From NCBI GenBank assembly GCA_036785705.1, contig JAWUZG010000056.1, forward strand, positions 1,675,001 to 1,739,000: a stretch of 64,000 bases of DNA. The letters run 5' to 3'. A program made the translations under genes and the position numbers. The DNA is from Acanthornis magna. Taxonomy: Eukaryota; Chordata; Aves; Passeriformes; Acanthizidae. Shown here one piece after another: positions 15,745 through 29,284 of this stretch; the first letter of the stretch is position 1, and the number at the start of each line of letters is the position of its first letter. The notes under the pieces are model-generated. The model was not told the origin of the DNA, made no database searches, and saw nothing but the letters and a program-made list of their open reading frames with translations.

Positions 15745-16594
15745 TTTAGACTCAGTGCTGGAAGATGGGAATAACAATAGGACTAACAGTTTAATATCAT
15801 GTTTGTATCGTTACATGACTTTTAAAAAATTAAATAAATAAATAAAAGAGAGCTGGGGGGCTATCATACAGTTGCTTAAACTAATTGGAAGTAGCAAGGA
15901 CCATCCAGAATTAGTCCACCCTTCCATTTGTTTTAAGTAACTACAAGTTTTATGGTAAAACACTCACTTTCTTGCCTTACAAGTAAATAGATGGGGGAGT
16001 ACACAGCCCTGGGTCGTTTCATGTTGCCATAGTGCTACTGTGAATTAAACCTGAAACATCCTGTCCCAAGCATGCTCCACCCACACCGAGGCTGGTCTGC
16101 CTTGCAGTTCTGTTGGCTATTGACCTTACTAACAACATGGCTTTGTTTTGGCCTCCGTAATCTTTCCGTTTGGGATCTTGTGACAGTGCAAATTTGTAGT
16201 GACACTGTCTTCAGCTATGAGGTGTCAGTTGCAAATTTCTGAAAGATACCAGCCCTAATTGCAGAGCAAAGGATGTGAACAGTCTGTGAGCTTTATTTGG
16301 CTTTTATATTCCTTCGTAGCTTTATGAACCTGTCAACGCCCAGAAATCTTAACCCATAGCTGCAAGAAGCAGCCCATCCCACCACAAAAATTCAGCCTGA
16401 GTCTAGTGCAGTCTTGTGCAACTTGCATGCAGGTAGATTTAGGCATAAAAGAAAAGGATCATAGGATCTTGGAAGGTGCAGCATGTAAAATTGATTTCAA
16501 GATGAAGGTCTTTTGTACTGAACTCTGTATAAGATGCTGGCCTCATTTGTTAGGATTTATTTCTTGAAACTTGAAGACAACCTAGAAATGTACC

Positions 16595-16656
16595 AGAACT
16601 GCAAAGGCAGGTTCTGTGTAAAACTAGAACTACAAAGGCAAGTTCTGCATAGAACT
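16595..16656 (+). repeat. 31-base tandem duplication
   Basis: Adjacent copies at 16595-16625 and 16626-16656, each starting AGAACT, sharing CAAAGGCA and ending GAACT/AAACT, with five differences. Each copy also carries an internal AGAAC...GTTCT inverted motif, so the pair could fold into hairpins. Confidence 0.75.
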
Positions 16657-16777
16657 ATTACAGCTTGACATTCACGAGCCTATTGTTCAAGAGACAAGAC
16701 TGTAGCTGACAATAGCAGGAAACAGTTTATCACAATCATGTGAGTTTTCTGTTACAGTCACACAATACAGAGTCCAA

Positions 16778-16805
16778 AAGCAACTCTTCTCAAGCAACTC
16801 TTCTC
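16778..16805 (+). repeat. 14-base perfect tandem duplication
   Basis: AAGCAACTCTTCTC occurs twice in direct succession (16778-16791 and 16792-16805). Confidence 0.8.
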
Positions 16806-19800
16806 CACCAACTCCCACTGATAAATTCTGCTTGCTTCACAGGCTGGCTTCTCTGCAGCTGCCCTTGTTACTGGGGGAGTGATTTATCATTGGAGAATGC
16901 TTGATTGTGTCGAAATAGTTTGCTAACCATCAGTACGTTTAAGGAAAATGATAGGAAAAGCAAAAAAAAAAGTCCTTCCTAAATAGAGTGTGTATAGAAG
17001 ACATGTATATTTGAGGTTTTCTGTTTATTCACTGAAAGTACGAGTCTTAGAGAGTGAGCAGCCATTTCCTTCCATGAGACCAGCCTGTTGTCTAGCCACT
17101 AAACACCTAAGATACAGCTCAAGCAAGGTAATTAGCAGTTCTTTAATTGGATTCCTTCATATAGCATTTAAAACATTTTAGATGCCCTGAAGAAGAGAAA
17201 GAAGAGTTTTCTTGCAGCAGAGTTCTCTTTATTATATTACTGGAAACTTGGTTGCAAGGAAGAGACCATGTGGCTTTCTACAAAGAATCGTTGGAACAAA
17301 GAGTTTGGAGAATTATCCCAAAATGAAGGAACTAAATCAATCCGGACAATTACAGATTTTTTGCTCCAGAAGATGACGCATTTTTACCATTGAAATATCC
17401 CCCATTTTGTGTTAGGATATTTTCAAGGTTCTGGTGTTGAGGATAGATCCCTTAGAAACTTACTTCAAAGTTTTCTTTCATTTCAAATTGCATTATCTAC
17501 GATTATACATTTGGATATGGTACAAGACACTCTGGAATAAAATTCACACTTTGTATAAAGTTAATATTTGCTAATCTTAGATACTCCCAATCACTATGGT
17601 TGTCTTTGTACCACTAAATAAAACATTGTAGATCATGTTGTCTGGCTCTCAAGGCTATGGCACAGCATGGCTTGCACCTCTCTTCCTCCTCCAGACAGGG
17701 CAGTCATTAATATCATCTCCAGTGACAGCCTCTGGCCTGGGTTGTCCCAGGGAAATGCCAGTTCATACAGAACAAAACCCTGCCAGGGAAGGTGCTCACA
17801 GTGGCTGGCTTGAGCCATTCTCTGCATCTTGTTTTGTTTACCAGTATAGAAGCAGCCTAAGCAGCTGAACTGGACTCTCTTACATCCTGGGAAGTAATTT
17901 GTTCAGTCATGTGTAGAAACTTTCACATTATACCATAGGCGTGCTCTGGTGAGGTGCAGGAAGTGCTGGTGTAGTTGTGGTGCTGGAGGAGGTGCTTGGC
18001 TGTTGCAGTACTGGGTTTCATAGGTATAATTGACTTGAAGGCATTTCCTAGTGTAATTAATCTGTATTTTCTTTAAGAAAATAGCTTCATTGAATGCTCC
18101 TATTTGAAACTAGACTTAGTAAAATTAGAATTGCCTCAACTTGTGTGAACGAATTTGTTGAAATCTTGGCAAAAGAAAAGATTTGCATCTTAAAGCATTG
18201 TAAACTCATTAAAATTCTTCTCATGGATAATTAAAGAAAAGTGAATTAAAAGGAAAGTTTAACAGTAAGCAGCTCACAGGCGCTGCGACATTTCAAGCAT
18301 GTTAAAATCAGAAAGAAATAGCTTTTGTAGCAGTAGTCTCCTCCTCTTGTATTACGTGTTGTTTTTTCTAACAAATAACCAGTTACTGTTGGTTTCTTTG
18401 ATTCTCCAAGTAGCTCATTTATGCCTGGCCCGCACAGCTCTTTAGCATATTTGTGACCAGCTTTGGAGGGTTTGTCAGCATGCCTAACAGTGGAGAGACT
18501 CTCACGGAACAATTACAGGGTGAAAATACAAGGAATGTTTCAGGAAGCTGTGAAAATGGGTAAAGTAGCTTGAGCATTTATTTTAACAAGCTGATCTACC
18601 AACTTTTCACTGCTTAAGTTTGTCTTGTAGTACTGTGCAGTTCCACAAGAATTTTGTCTGGCGTCTCTACTTTCTAATGAAGTATAAGGTGTATCTTTTG
18701 CGGCTAGAATGAGACAAAATTGTTAATGAAGATTCTAAATAGGTTTTTTCTCCTGTGCTAAATTCTACTTTGACTTTAAACTTAATACCATCATTCAGTA
18801 TGGAATATGTTGCTTGTATTCTATATAGGATACACCTGTATAGTGTTTATTTTATAGCACAGAGGCTACTTAGCCTCTTCTCTTCTGGATTTGGGGGAGT
18901 AATCCTTAGATAATAATTGGTCCTTGTGATAGACCATCTTCTTCCTGTTAAAGGTGACGGAACTTAACCAGGTAACCCATCTCTTAGAGATGGGAGTGGA
19001 GAAGTGAATTTTAGGAGGCTGTATTTTAATGTTTATATTACCTTATACATCTAAAATAATCCCAGTGGCTGCTGTCTCCTTTCTGCCCTAGGCAGCATGA
19101 AAAGAACATATTATTTTGTCTACCTGTTGACCTGTCACTGGAATGGTATCTTCTGGTGGAGAAAGCTCCCCATCTCTAGAGTTTTGGAAGTACTTAAGAA
19201 CAGTGCATCTCACAGGAAATATTTTAGCTTCTGATTGTTAGAAATTTGTCAGTATTGCTAAGTACTAATGGTCCATTTCCAGGGACTGAATTGTTGTACC
19301 ATATTTAGTCTTTTATTAAGTTAAATCTCACTTTTGTTTAGGGAACAGTTTACATGTTACGTCTCTTGGAAGATTTGCTTGATCCTTTCAGGTAAAGGAT
19401 TGTTTGGGATAATTTCTCCCATAATGGTTTCTTCTGTTCTGGGCTTTGTAATCCTAGATAAGAATCATGAGGAGCAATCCGAAGACTTAAGGTTTCTGGA
19501 ACAGGAAGAAGTTTAAGAAATCTTTGAAAACTTTTGAATGTATTGCTGTTGCTTCTGGAATCCTAGCGTAGTTAGTAGTAGAATTGTCATTTTTTGGTCT
19601 AATCTGTCCAAAGACCATAAACCACAATTTGACTTGTGATCAGTTTAGGTATATGTACACTCTGACTCATGAAAGGTAGGATTTTGCTGAATTAGTAATA
19701 ATGTCTCTATTTTAGTCTATGCATGCTTCTATTTGTGACATGCTTAAGGAAAAAAAAAAGTTCCTCTGTTTTCTTCATTAAATAAAAAAGCAAAAGGAGA

Positions 19801-22800
19801 ATTTTAAAATACAGTAGTTTGCAGCCACTGCAAACAGGAAGTTTAAGCTTCCTGTATTAGAAAGATCTTTAGCATTTGGGTTTTTTCTGAATTTCTAATG
19901 AAAGAATATCAGACCTGGAACTCTAAATACTTTTGATTCATTCAAAGTCATTGGCATAAAACTTCTGTATTTTGTTTGGGGTTGTCTTTTTTTTCAAGAA
20001 GCCAGCGTATGTTGTCCTGTTAAATGATGTTGTTTACCTGGTGTGGTTTGAAGTTAGGTAGCAAACTTACATACCTTTTTTAGTATGCTGGAAGTAGGAT
20101 TCCAGGTAGAAAGGAAAGAAAATAAAATTGTATCAAATGGAAATAGGAAAAAAAGGCCTTTTATAAGACTGAAATTGAATCAGTGTGACCTAAAAAATGA
20201 GGAAGAGATGAAATAATGAGTTCTGTGTGACCTAACTTTGCTGCATTCCCTGCAAATAGCCATACAGAGGCAGCTACTGGAAGATTTCTGCTTCAGGTCT
20301 GGGTTTTTGCTGTGCAGGGGAGAATAGAGCCAGAAAATCTGTACCAAGGTCAGGGCAGGGTTGTAGTATGCTCCCAACTGCTGAATAGAGCCTTTTCGGG
20401 GGGAGAATAAAAAAGGCTCGTTACATTGTTCATTTCTTCCCATTCAACCATGTAGTTCTCAGCTATCTGTAAAACTAGTCTGCTCACCAAAATAAATGAC
20501 CTGATTTTTGAGGATATTTATTCTTAACAAGAGAAAAAAATACTTGAGTTCTAATTTTTGCAAGTAAAGAATAGGTTTTACTAGAAGTTGTATGCCAACT
20601 GTGTTATATGGTAAAATAGATCTCAGCTGTTAACTTTAACACTAGTACTTTCTTCTTTATTAAGCATTTGTTTAGCTTTTAAATATATCTGTGTGAGACA
20701 AGTTGTTTGAGTAATTTGAGAAAGACTGGTTTCTTGTGCACTATGAAAGGCAAAGTGATTGTCGAATCAGCTGAGCCTTTTCGAAAGAGTAGGAACGTAT
20801 CTGGGCTGATCTGTGGCCCCGTTTTTAAGTCTCATGAGGATATGGAAACCAATTAACAGCTAAATCTAACCTATTCTTCAAGGGCAAAGGGGAAATTTTA
20901 AATAGAATTAATAAGGAATGTATTATAATGTTGCCCTCATTTGAATAGCGGAGTAATTAGTAAATAAGATGACCAGTCATAATAGACAGCAATGTCCTGT
21001 AAAGGGCCACAGGGACCTCCTGTGTCTCTCTACTCGTTATAGGAAAAATATTACATGCTAGAGAAAATGAGGGTTTAAAGAAGTAATGTCATGTGTTGTT
21101 ACTGTGTGTTTTTTTCCCTTTTGCCATAAAAAATGAGGAAACATCTTCAGAACATCTTAGGTAACAGTTGACAGCACCTTGGAGCCTGGAGATGCAGTGT
21201 TTGCTTGGCTATTTCTGTGTCAGTCACAGGTTTCTATTTAGCTGCTGAGCTATTGAAGCTGTGGTGCTATGTTGATTTAAGTCAGAGTGACTTTATTGTT
21301 TTTGTTTAGAACTCAAGGATATATTTGTGATTCTAAATTTATTGTCTTGTGCTCTTTCCTACAATCTGTCCCCAGAGTTCTGTTTTAAAATACTGGATTT
21401 GGCTCTTGCAGGATACATGGGGATTTGGGAAAGGATTTCTCATGAATGGGATCCAGATGAAGATATTTAGTTTCTGAAGTTTCTAGGCAAAATGCCAGAA
21501 TCATTACAGTTTTCAGAGGTTACCCATAGGTAATATAAGCCATTGCATTTTGCTGCCAGAAGAGTTGTCAGATGAATACTTAATGATTCCATCTTGAATT
21601 CAAATGCCCCAATGAGCTGTTAAAAATGTCTAACACCCAATGAAAAGTTCTTAAGAATGTGCAGATGTAGACCCAAACACTCCCCAAAGCAGCTCTAATG
21701 GAGAGTAAGGCTGGTGGAATGTACGTAGCTGGGTTGGCCTGGAGAACAGGCAGCAAAAGCTTAGGGGGGCACTTTCTCAGTGTTGGAACAGAGATCAGTA
21801 TTTAGGACACTTGTCACCAAGACTGAAACAGCAAAAGATGGACACTTGATTGGAAGAACAATGTTTAATCATCCACTTTATAATGGATTCCTTATATAAT
21901 CAAACCACCAAGCTGTAGGAGTTTAGAGAAAGAATTCACCAAGTTGTCCTCAGGAGAAGCAAGCAGTGAAAGATTAAAACAAAATGTATGAATAAGTTCT
22001 TTCTTCGAAAAGTGCTTTTTTTTTTTCCACTTCGGCCTATTTTTTGGTGTGTATTAAATAAGATTAATAGTTAGGAAAGCCAGTTAAAAAAAAAGTGAGG
22101 AAAAAATGCTTGTGCAAATGGGGATCTACACACATTGCTCCTTAAGATAAACACCTGTGTCTTACATAATATTTCTGTGGGCAAGGCAAGGAGAGAAAGG
22201 AGTTTAATTAAAAGGTGGGGACTGTGTTGTAAGAAATATGAAGTAACATGCCTACTGGCACATGAATGTAGCCTGGTGGAGGGTGAGCTTGTAAGGGATC
22301 TGCTTGGAGGAACAGTAAGGCAGAGGAAGGAGCTGCCCTGCTTTGGATCATCACAATGAGGGCAGAACAGCAGTGAGCTTTCCTCAGAGCCACTGAGTCT
22401 GGAAGCAGTGCCATGAGAGCACTCCCAGGAGAAGCTAAATGGGATTGCTTTTTGGAAAAAGCATGTAAGGGACAGAGAAATTGTATGCACTCAGCAGACA
22501 CTGTAAACTGAGCATTCCCTCCTTATTGGCTGTGTTCTTTGTTGCAGACAGTCTGCAGGATAATTTATTTTGAAAGAACAAAAGCAAAAATCGTGCAATA
22601 GTTTTATAATAAAAGCTTTGGAAGTTAAGTGGACCTGAACTGCAGTAACATGGTTGACCACAGCCAGAGCTTTGCACCTTGAACATACTGTTCTTCTAAA
22701 ATTTAGCAGCACATCACAACCTCAGCTTATCTGGTAATGTATATTGTGAATGCAGCATCTTCAACAATGAATATGACTCATACATTAAACCAGAATAAAA

Positions 22801-25800
22801 ATAATTAATTAATAAAAATATTTTCGCTGTTTGGTGATCTCACATGTGGTACAACTGTATCCAGGAGCAAGGTGGGAGTGGAGAAGCTGTGTAATGGGAG
22901 AAACCTCTGCAACAGGAATACCAAGAAAGGGAGGAGGAGATGGTATCTTCATGGTGAATCTGACAGCACAGATCTGGAAGCTCAGAGTATGGCTCTGGGT
23001 GAATGTGTGGTCTGAGCTACCCACGGGTTTCATGGCAAAAAAAATGTCTGAGTCTTCTTTGTGAACAGTTGTGAGTATGATTTCCAGACTTAAAAGTACT
23101 TAGACTTGCTATATGTGTGTAGAGGGTTATGAGTAAATATCCTGAAGTCTAAAGGAATACATCATGCTGAATATTGTATTGACAATTTATATGTGTAATT
23201 ATTTGTTAAATGACTTATTTTTGCAACTTTATAGAAAGCCTCTCTCTCTATAAAAAGGTTGATCTCTTAAAATTTTAATAATCCCTGTAGAGAACCAACT
23301 GATTAAAAACTTAACATTGACAAGATTACAGTTCAACTACAGTGATAAGGAATAGGAATACAAGAAGAATGAAATGTCTTTTTATTTGCCCCTATACATA
23401 ACCTGTTTAATGAATAGCTTCCCCTTAAATGTCATGGTAATATGACTGCTGCATAAAAATGTTCATATGCTCTTGGTGCAGTTTGTGGTAGTAGAAATCA
23501 CTCTGCAGAAACAAGGCCAAAATGTATCCTAGAACGTAAATTTAATTATTTTTAAAGTTGAAATAAAAGCTACTAACCTAATTATACCAGACAATCAGTG
23601 TGTCCTATAAGTCTTATTCAAGTGAGAATTCCTGAAAAACATTTTCTCCATATAAATTTTTGGTTTATTATAATATTGAAGACTGATTTCATAGATTCTC
23701 TTCAGTTTTATTGTTTGTATTTTCACAAGATTTTACTATGAGGGAAGAATTTAGAGGACAGCAAATATCTGACTGTATTTGGCCTAGAGTATGAGGTGTA
23801 AGCAGAAATTCTAATTACCAGAAAAGGAAATAGAGCCTGTGGAAGGAAAAGTCTATTTTTTGTTGTTGTTTTAAAGTCCCTTAAAACAACAATAAAAAAT
23901 ACTGAAATTAGTATCACAATAAGTAGTGCCATTAATCACCAAGCATCATTATGGTAACAGAACAGTTTTTCTAGCATGCAATTAGCAAAAGAGCACTGTC
24001 ACTTTGTAACGATAAAAGCAGAGAGATTTTGCTGTGGCATTTAGTTTCTGCAGTTACAATAAGAAATGATACTGTATTCAGTGGCTGCTATCAAATACAC
24101 TTAGATAAAACCAGTAATTGCCATACCAGCAAATCCAGATTGGATGCTTTGCTTCTGGTCACTCACGCCCAGCAGGAAGGGCTGCCAGTTACATCGGTCA
24201 TTATTTTACCTCACACGCACATTGCTTCCAATGGCTTGCAAAAATAAATCTCACTAGAGCTGTCACAATCATGAAACACAGAGGGAAAGGAAGCTCTCCC
24301 TTTGTTAATCCAAGATAGAGAACGTTCAGATTGTTGCTTTTCAGGTTGGCCTGGTGTGTGAGAACAGCTTCAGTGTGAAATAGCATCCCAGGGGCACAGG
24401 GGAGTGGTGGGAGCTGAGGGTGGGTTGGGCAGTGTTGGGCTTTGCCCCAGACCTCTGGATAAGCCAGTCAGCCTGAGCGGTGCATCTGTCTGAGGTGAGG
24501 GCAGTGTGTTGAATTCAGGCAGCAGATGAGCTCATGTTTGCTAGAATGGTACCTTGAAATTAAAGCCCAAATTACATCAGGAAATGCTGTCATCCAAAAA
24601 TCACCCCTGCTAATGGAGTTATACAGAAATATGCTTTGCTTGGTTCTAGTTGGTCAACATTTTGTAGCATGATCTCAGTTTGTTCTAATTGACTTGTTCA
24701 AGTGACCTCTGCTGTTACATTCTCTGTGTGTGTGATTTATAGAGGTTTTTGCATACTACCTTTTGAATTGTAAACTTGCAGAAATCAGACATAGAAAATC
24801 CTCTTTTAAACTGGTTGTTCGATTTTGGAAGATGCTGGCCCCGCACTAATAATATTGAATAATTCATGAAGAACCTCAGTCCTAATGAAAAATTTAAGAG
24901 CCAAAGTCCAGATCTCCAAAGCATTTTGGTTTTGCTGGGGCAACTTGGCACCACGCTGTGTTTCTGCAGTGTGTTTTCTCCTTGCTGCGGTATCTGCTCA
25001 GTAAGCTCTTGATCAGGCAGCACCACCAAATTCTGCTCAGTTCAGTCTCACTTGAACAGTTCTAGATACCATAACCATCCTTGGATATTTACTTAATTTT
25101 CAAGGGAATGTAGGTAAAAGTAAAGACATCAAAACCACATTCTTTCACTCAGAAAAGATGGTTCTGAATACACACACAAATTGTTTTTGGAAGAGAAAAT
25201 TTCTTAATTGTACTTTCAGGACAAAAACCTCCCTCCCAAATGAGCTGCTTAATTCATGGGGTCAGGTAAGAACTATGTTGCACAGAGTGTTACCAGCTGT
25301 AACACTCATGAAGATACTGAAGGTGTAGGGCTCCTCCTACAACTGTTGCACATTGAAGCATTACCAGAGAAGTCCAGAAGTTAGATGTTGGCTGGCTGTT
25401 TTTGTGTAAAGGGAACATAACGTAAACTGAACCAGGATCCTATAACAGATAAGACTAAAGCAAACTAAAGATATGTTAGTCTGGGAAAAGTCATTAATGA
25501 TGTTTATTAAAGTTTTGAGTATCTTCAAATGAGGCTCTTCTGATACATTACTAATCAGTTGTTTTATTCTGAAGGTTTTTCTACTCTTTGTTTTCATCAA
25601 AAGTGGTGTTCAGTTGTCTTTAGACTAAGACTCTGGTTTATTTGTTTGGTAAAATAATAAAAAATTTAAAAGCTTTATTATTTACAAGATATTTAAAGAA
25701 AACATTCCACTGGATTTCTAAGCATCAAATGTACTTTTCCTTTAAAATAGGAAAAGAATCAAGAACTATATCAAGTGCTTTGAGATGGCAGATGAACACA

Positions 25801-26913
25801 TGTTTTTAAGTTATTTCAGATGTTTTGTTCTGGTTTTATTCCCAATTAAGTCTTCCTGGTCTTTCTTTCTGTCTTTGCAATCCCACTTCATTAAGTCACC
25901 ATTTCTTCCACATATCAAACACAGGCTTACCTTTCAAAATGCCGGCTAATTCCCTTCAATATTTAAATTACTCAGTTTCTCATCAACATCTGCCTTCACC
26001 AAGCCAGTGACTATTTTCAGAGCCTCATTTTGCTTATCAGACAAGCCCTTGCATGTTTTGTCTCATTATGCCATTAACAGGAGAGGAAATATCCTCGCAG
26101 GCGAGATTAGTGATGACTCCTTGTTTTCCTTCAGCTGCTTTTGTGACCTGTGTCCTGCTCCGAGGGCACCTGCGGGGAGGAGCGAGGCAGGAAAAGAGCT
26201 GTGATTGTCACTTCTGAGGGGTGAAGAGTTAGAGTCTGCTACATTCTCGTAAAAGGGATACAACTTGGTTAAGGCTTTTTTACAGTTTGATCTCACTGTG
26301 ACTAACAATAATAAATTCTAGGTGTGTCCCACATATGTAGGTATTTTACCAGTGTAGTTGTTAATATGAAATCGGAAATAGTGTCTGATGTAGTGCTTGG
26401 TCCTGCTGTTTGCTACCTGTTCCCACTGTGTAAAAAACTGCTTTTGAGGTTGTTGTTTATTTGAAAGCTGGGAAGGACATTGTTTCAACTTCCTTTTTCT
26501 ACATTTTGAGTTACTTTATTACACTGTGGAGGGGAAGGACTTTCTGAGTTTCACTCAGGACTCTTCTGTTGAACCTGTGGAGAAGGAATGAAGGAAATCC
26601 TGACTTCTTAGCCTCTAAAGGCTGCTGATTCCCACTACTCATTCTATGAAATGAAATTAGTTAAATTTAAAAATCTTTATGCTGCTATTCATAAATAATT
26701 TGCAGTGCATTGTTATATGCAGCCATTTCTAAATGCTTATTGTTTTGATATTTTGCTCATGGAATTCTTTGCAGTCTGTCACCTTACAGACTTTTTGGGT
26801 TGGAATTTGTATTTGTGCTTTAAACCTAGTCTGTTTACTTTTAGCCAGGAAACATTAATTTCATCCATGTGTTAATGATAGTTTGTTGTGTTGGTGAAGT
26901 TTTTGAGAAACTC

Positions 26914-26934
26914 GATGATGATGATGATGATGAT
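26914..26934 (+). repeat. (GAT)7 microsatellite
   Basis: Seven uninterrupted GAT triplets in AT-rich non-coding sequence. The open frame that reads through it as a run of aspartates has no homology or splice support. Confidence 0.85.
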
Positions 26935-27414
26935 GAACTAAATTGCCTTCTTTTCCTGGCCTTAAAAAAACAACAAAAAGACCCCCTGGCTTCAGAGCTT
27001 CAGCTCTTTTCAACTCTTCAACAATTTACAAAGTGTTGTGATATTATGAGTGTCAGTATGATTGGAGTTGAGTGGTAACTCATTCCTCATACTTGTGTGT
27101 TTCATGGCCTTTCTGTGGAGGCTCAATGTTAGTGTCTTCATCTGGTATATTCCATGCTGTTGAAACCAAAAGTATGAAATAAAGAATGTCATCCTTAGAG
27201 TGAAGGCATTTCCATTTAACTGGGTTGTAGTGGAGTTTGCAACAGAGTCAAAATGTATTTGATAGCTCTGAGCTTTCTAATTCCACCTGCTTGTATTTCA
27301 AAGTGCTTGCAAGCTGTGTTTTTTATTCCCTTTTGATATCTATATTGTATGCTGATTGTAGTAGATCCTACTAGTGCTCCTGGATAACATCTTAATAGTC
27401 CTATTTGTTTTTAG

Positions 27415-27497
27415 AACCTTTCCAGATGCAGAGACTGTCTGCAGAGATTCACTGCCTCATTTGGAGGAGACCCAGGGTGAAGGCACAGAGCCAGCAG
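27415..27497 (+). CDS. ACSBG1: Probable N-terminal coding exon of ACSBG1
   Basis: An 83-base exon is bounded by a polypyrimidine/AG acceptor (TTTGTTTTTAG) and a strong donor (CAG|GTAAGC). The open frame encodes TFPDAETVCRDSLPHLEET followed by QGEGTEPA and ends with one base of a split codon. The next exon (35395) needs exactly one incoming base to make GAG, giving ...EPAESLWTSFADG. This parallels the mammalian ...EEALWTTRADG junction. The N-terminal leader of ACSBG1 is poorly conserved, so the call rests on splice sites, phase and position, not on residue identity. The exon opens with the last base of a codon, so at least one earlier coding exon exists and was not found. Confidence 0.65.
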
Positions 27498-29284
27498 GTA
27501 AGCATGTAAAAGATGATCCCTGGAAATCTGAGCTCTTCTTAGATTTTTTTTTTTAATGTAATTTTTATGTCTATTTTAGCAGGTTGTGACTGACATTTTC
27601 TCAGGGCTCAGATAACGAAAGACAAAATTAAAACTGGAGTCAGGACAGCTGAAAATTTTTCAGGAGCTGTCTGCAAAGCTGTGTGGATTTAATAGTTTCT
27701 GCCAGTGGTTGTCTGTATTTGAGATAATGACTAGATAAAAATGAAAAATAGCTTGATCCCATTGAGACTCGTTGGGTTACCTTTGGCATCACAGCCTACT
27801 CACCAGCTGTCAGCTGGGGAGGATTTGGTGTGCAGTGTAATAACTGGAGGTTTTAAAGGAATATATGTGCTTTGTCCAGTTCTGTGTTGCATTAGAGCAT
27901 GTGCATACTGGTGTCATTTAACCCAAATGCAATGGTGAATGTCTTGCCTGAATGTGCTACCGCGTGGCTTCAAAGAGGTTTGCCAGCAGAACTTTCTGAG
28001 GTTCTTTGGAAGGTTTGCAGCCCTAAGGGAGCTCCCTGTTGCCTTGGTGAGGCTGTTACTGGTATCTAAATGTGCTCGTTGAAACATAGTATTTGTTCTA
28101 GGAGAAAACTGAAGCAATGAGTACACAGATATGAGATCTGTGTAGAATCTTGCATGAAGACTTTATACATATGTATAAATATATATCTGTATGGCTATAT
28201 AGTTACCTTTTAGAAGGAAGTTCTTTGATACACAGTAGGGTTCTTCCCAAGAAGTGAACTGCTAGCTGTGTGCTTTCAGTGAGCAGAAAAATGTGGATGT
28301 ATAAAGGTGGTAACAAACTTCTGTTTTCAAAATTTCAGGGTATCTTGTTGAACTCTTTGAGCCACATGTTCTATATGTAGATTATTACTGAGCCTGTGAT
28401 TCTGCAGAGTACTTGCTTGTGTGCTCTTGAAGGCTCTGACCTATTTCTTTAAGAATTTATCTGGGACACTGCTTAATGCTGTCAGCTCCCTACCTGCTAC
28501 CCTCCCAGAGGCTGCTGCTGGCTGCAGTTTAGAGAAGTAAGCTGGGCTGTAAACCAAGAAGGAATGCACATGCCATTCAGCCACTCCTGCAGAGGTGACC
28601 ACAGCCTCTGCAACAAAGGTGAGGTGAACAGCTAAGGCTAGAAGCCATTCCAGCTGTTCCATTGTAATTTTCCTGCAAACACAAGTCACACCTCATCCAT
28701 TTTAATTATGCAGTTCCTTTATTGGTGTTTAGATATGTTTCTAAGTTGATGAATCAGGAGCTTACAATTTGTTAGACTTCGTCTTTTATTTGACTTTGGG
28801 AATCTGTGGCACTACTTGTTATCCATTTAAATGAGAAGCATTGTTTAACTTGGAAACATCACACTGCTATGCAGATGCTGAGTGGAGAAGTGAGGGCTGA
28901 ATTTCAAAAACTCCTCCCAAAAAAGTCTTTGGTGAGAAGGAAGTTCACTGTCTGTTTTCAGGGAGTCTACATTGTATATAAAGAGAAATGAAGGAGATTC
29001 TGATATTTTCTAGTTGTGCAGAACTATCTCCTCACTTTATAATTGATACATTCTGCAACCTCTTAGGGGTAAATTCATCTAATGAGGAACACAGGTTGTT
29101 CTGGAATTTTTTCCCCATTCCTTTCCATGAACGTATAGAAGCTTATTCCTGTGGAGGCAGAACAGATTTTGGGTTTTCTAATGCATATGTAAATCCAGAG
29201 TACCCTTACTGTTGGCAGCAAGCATTATATTGACTTAAAACCAGTGTGAAGTTAGAAAAGAACTCATCTATGCTGGTTTTATAG

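Larger units (their letters stand above)
11621..27414. other. Non-coding interval between DNAJA4 promoter and first recognised ACSBG1 exon
   Basis: No exon, RNA gene or long repeat could be recognised in these 15.8 kb. The first ACSBG1 exon or exons (promoter, start codon and perhaps 40-60 residues) should lie somewhere in the right-hand part, but no candidate was convincing. Features seen: a cluster of AATTAAT sites (12147-12420), an A8G13 run at 12774-12794, short tandem duplications near 15.7, 16.6 and 16.8 kb, and a (GAT)7 microsatellite at 26914-26934. Open frames here are short and lack splice context. Confidence 0.7.

Noticed and set aside
22071..22490. 139-codon minus-strand frame with overlapping frames
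   Set aside because: Serine/leucine-rich translation of pyrimidine-rich intergenic DNA, with no start context or splice partners.
26869..27078. Frame containing seven consecutive aspartates
   Set aside because: It is the translation of the (GAT)7 microsatellite; no exon borders or homology.
28156..28205. TATA-like alternating AT stretch
   Set aside because: Low-complexity AT-rich intron sequence with no initiator, CpG island or downstream exon.
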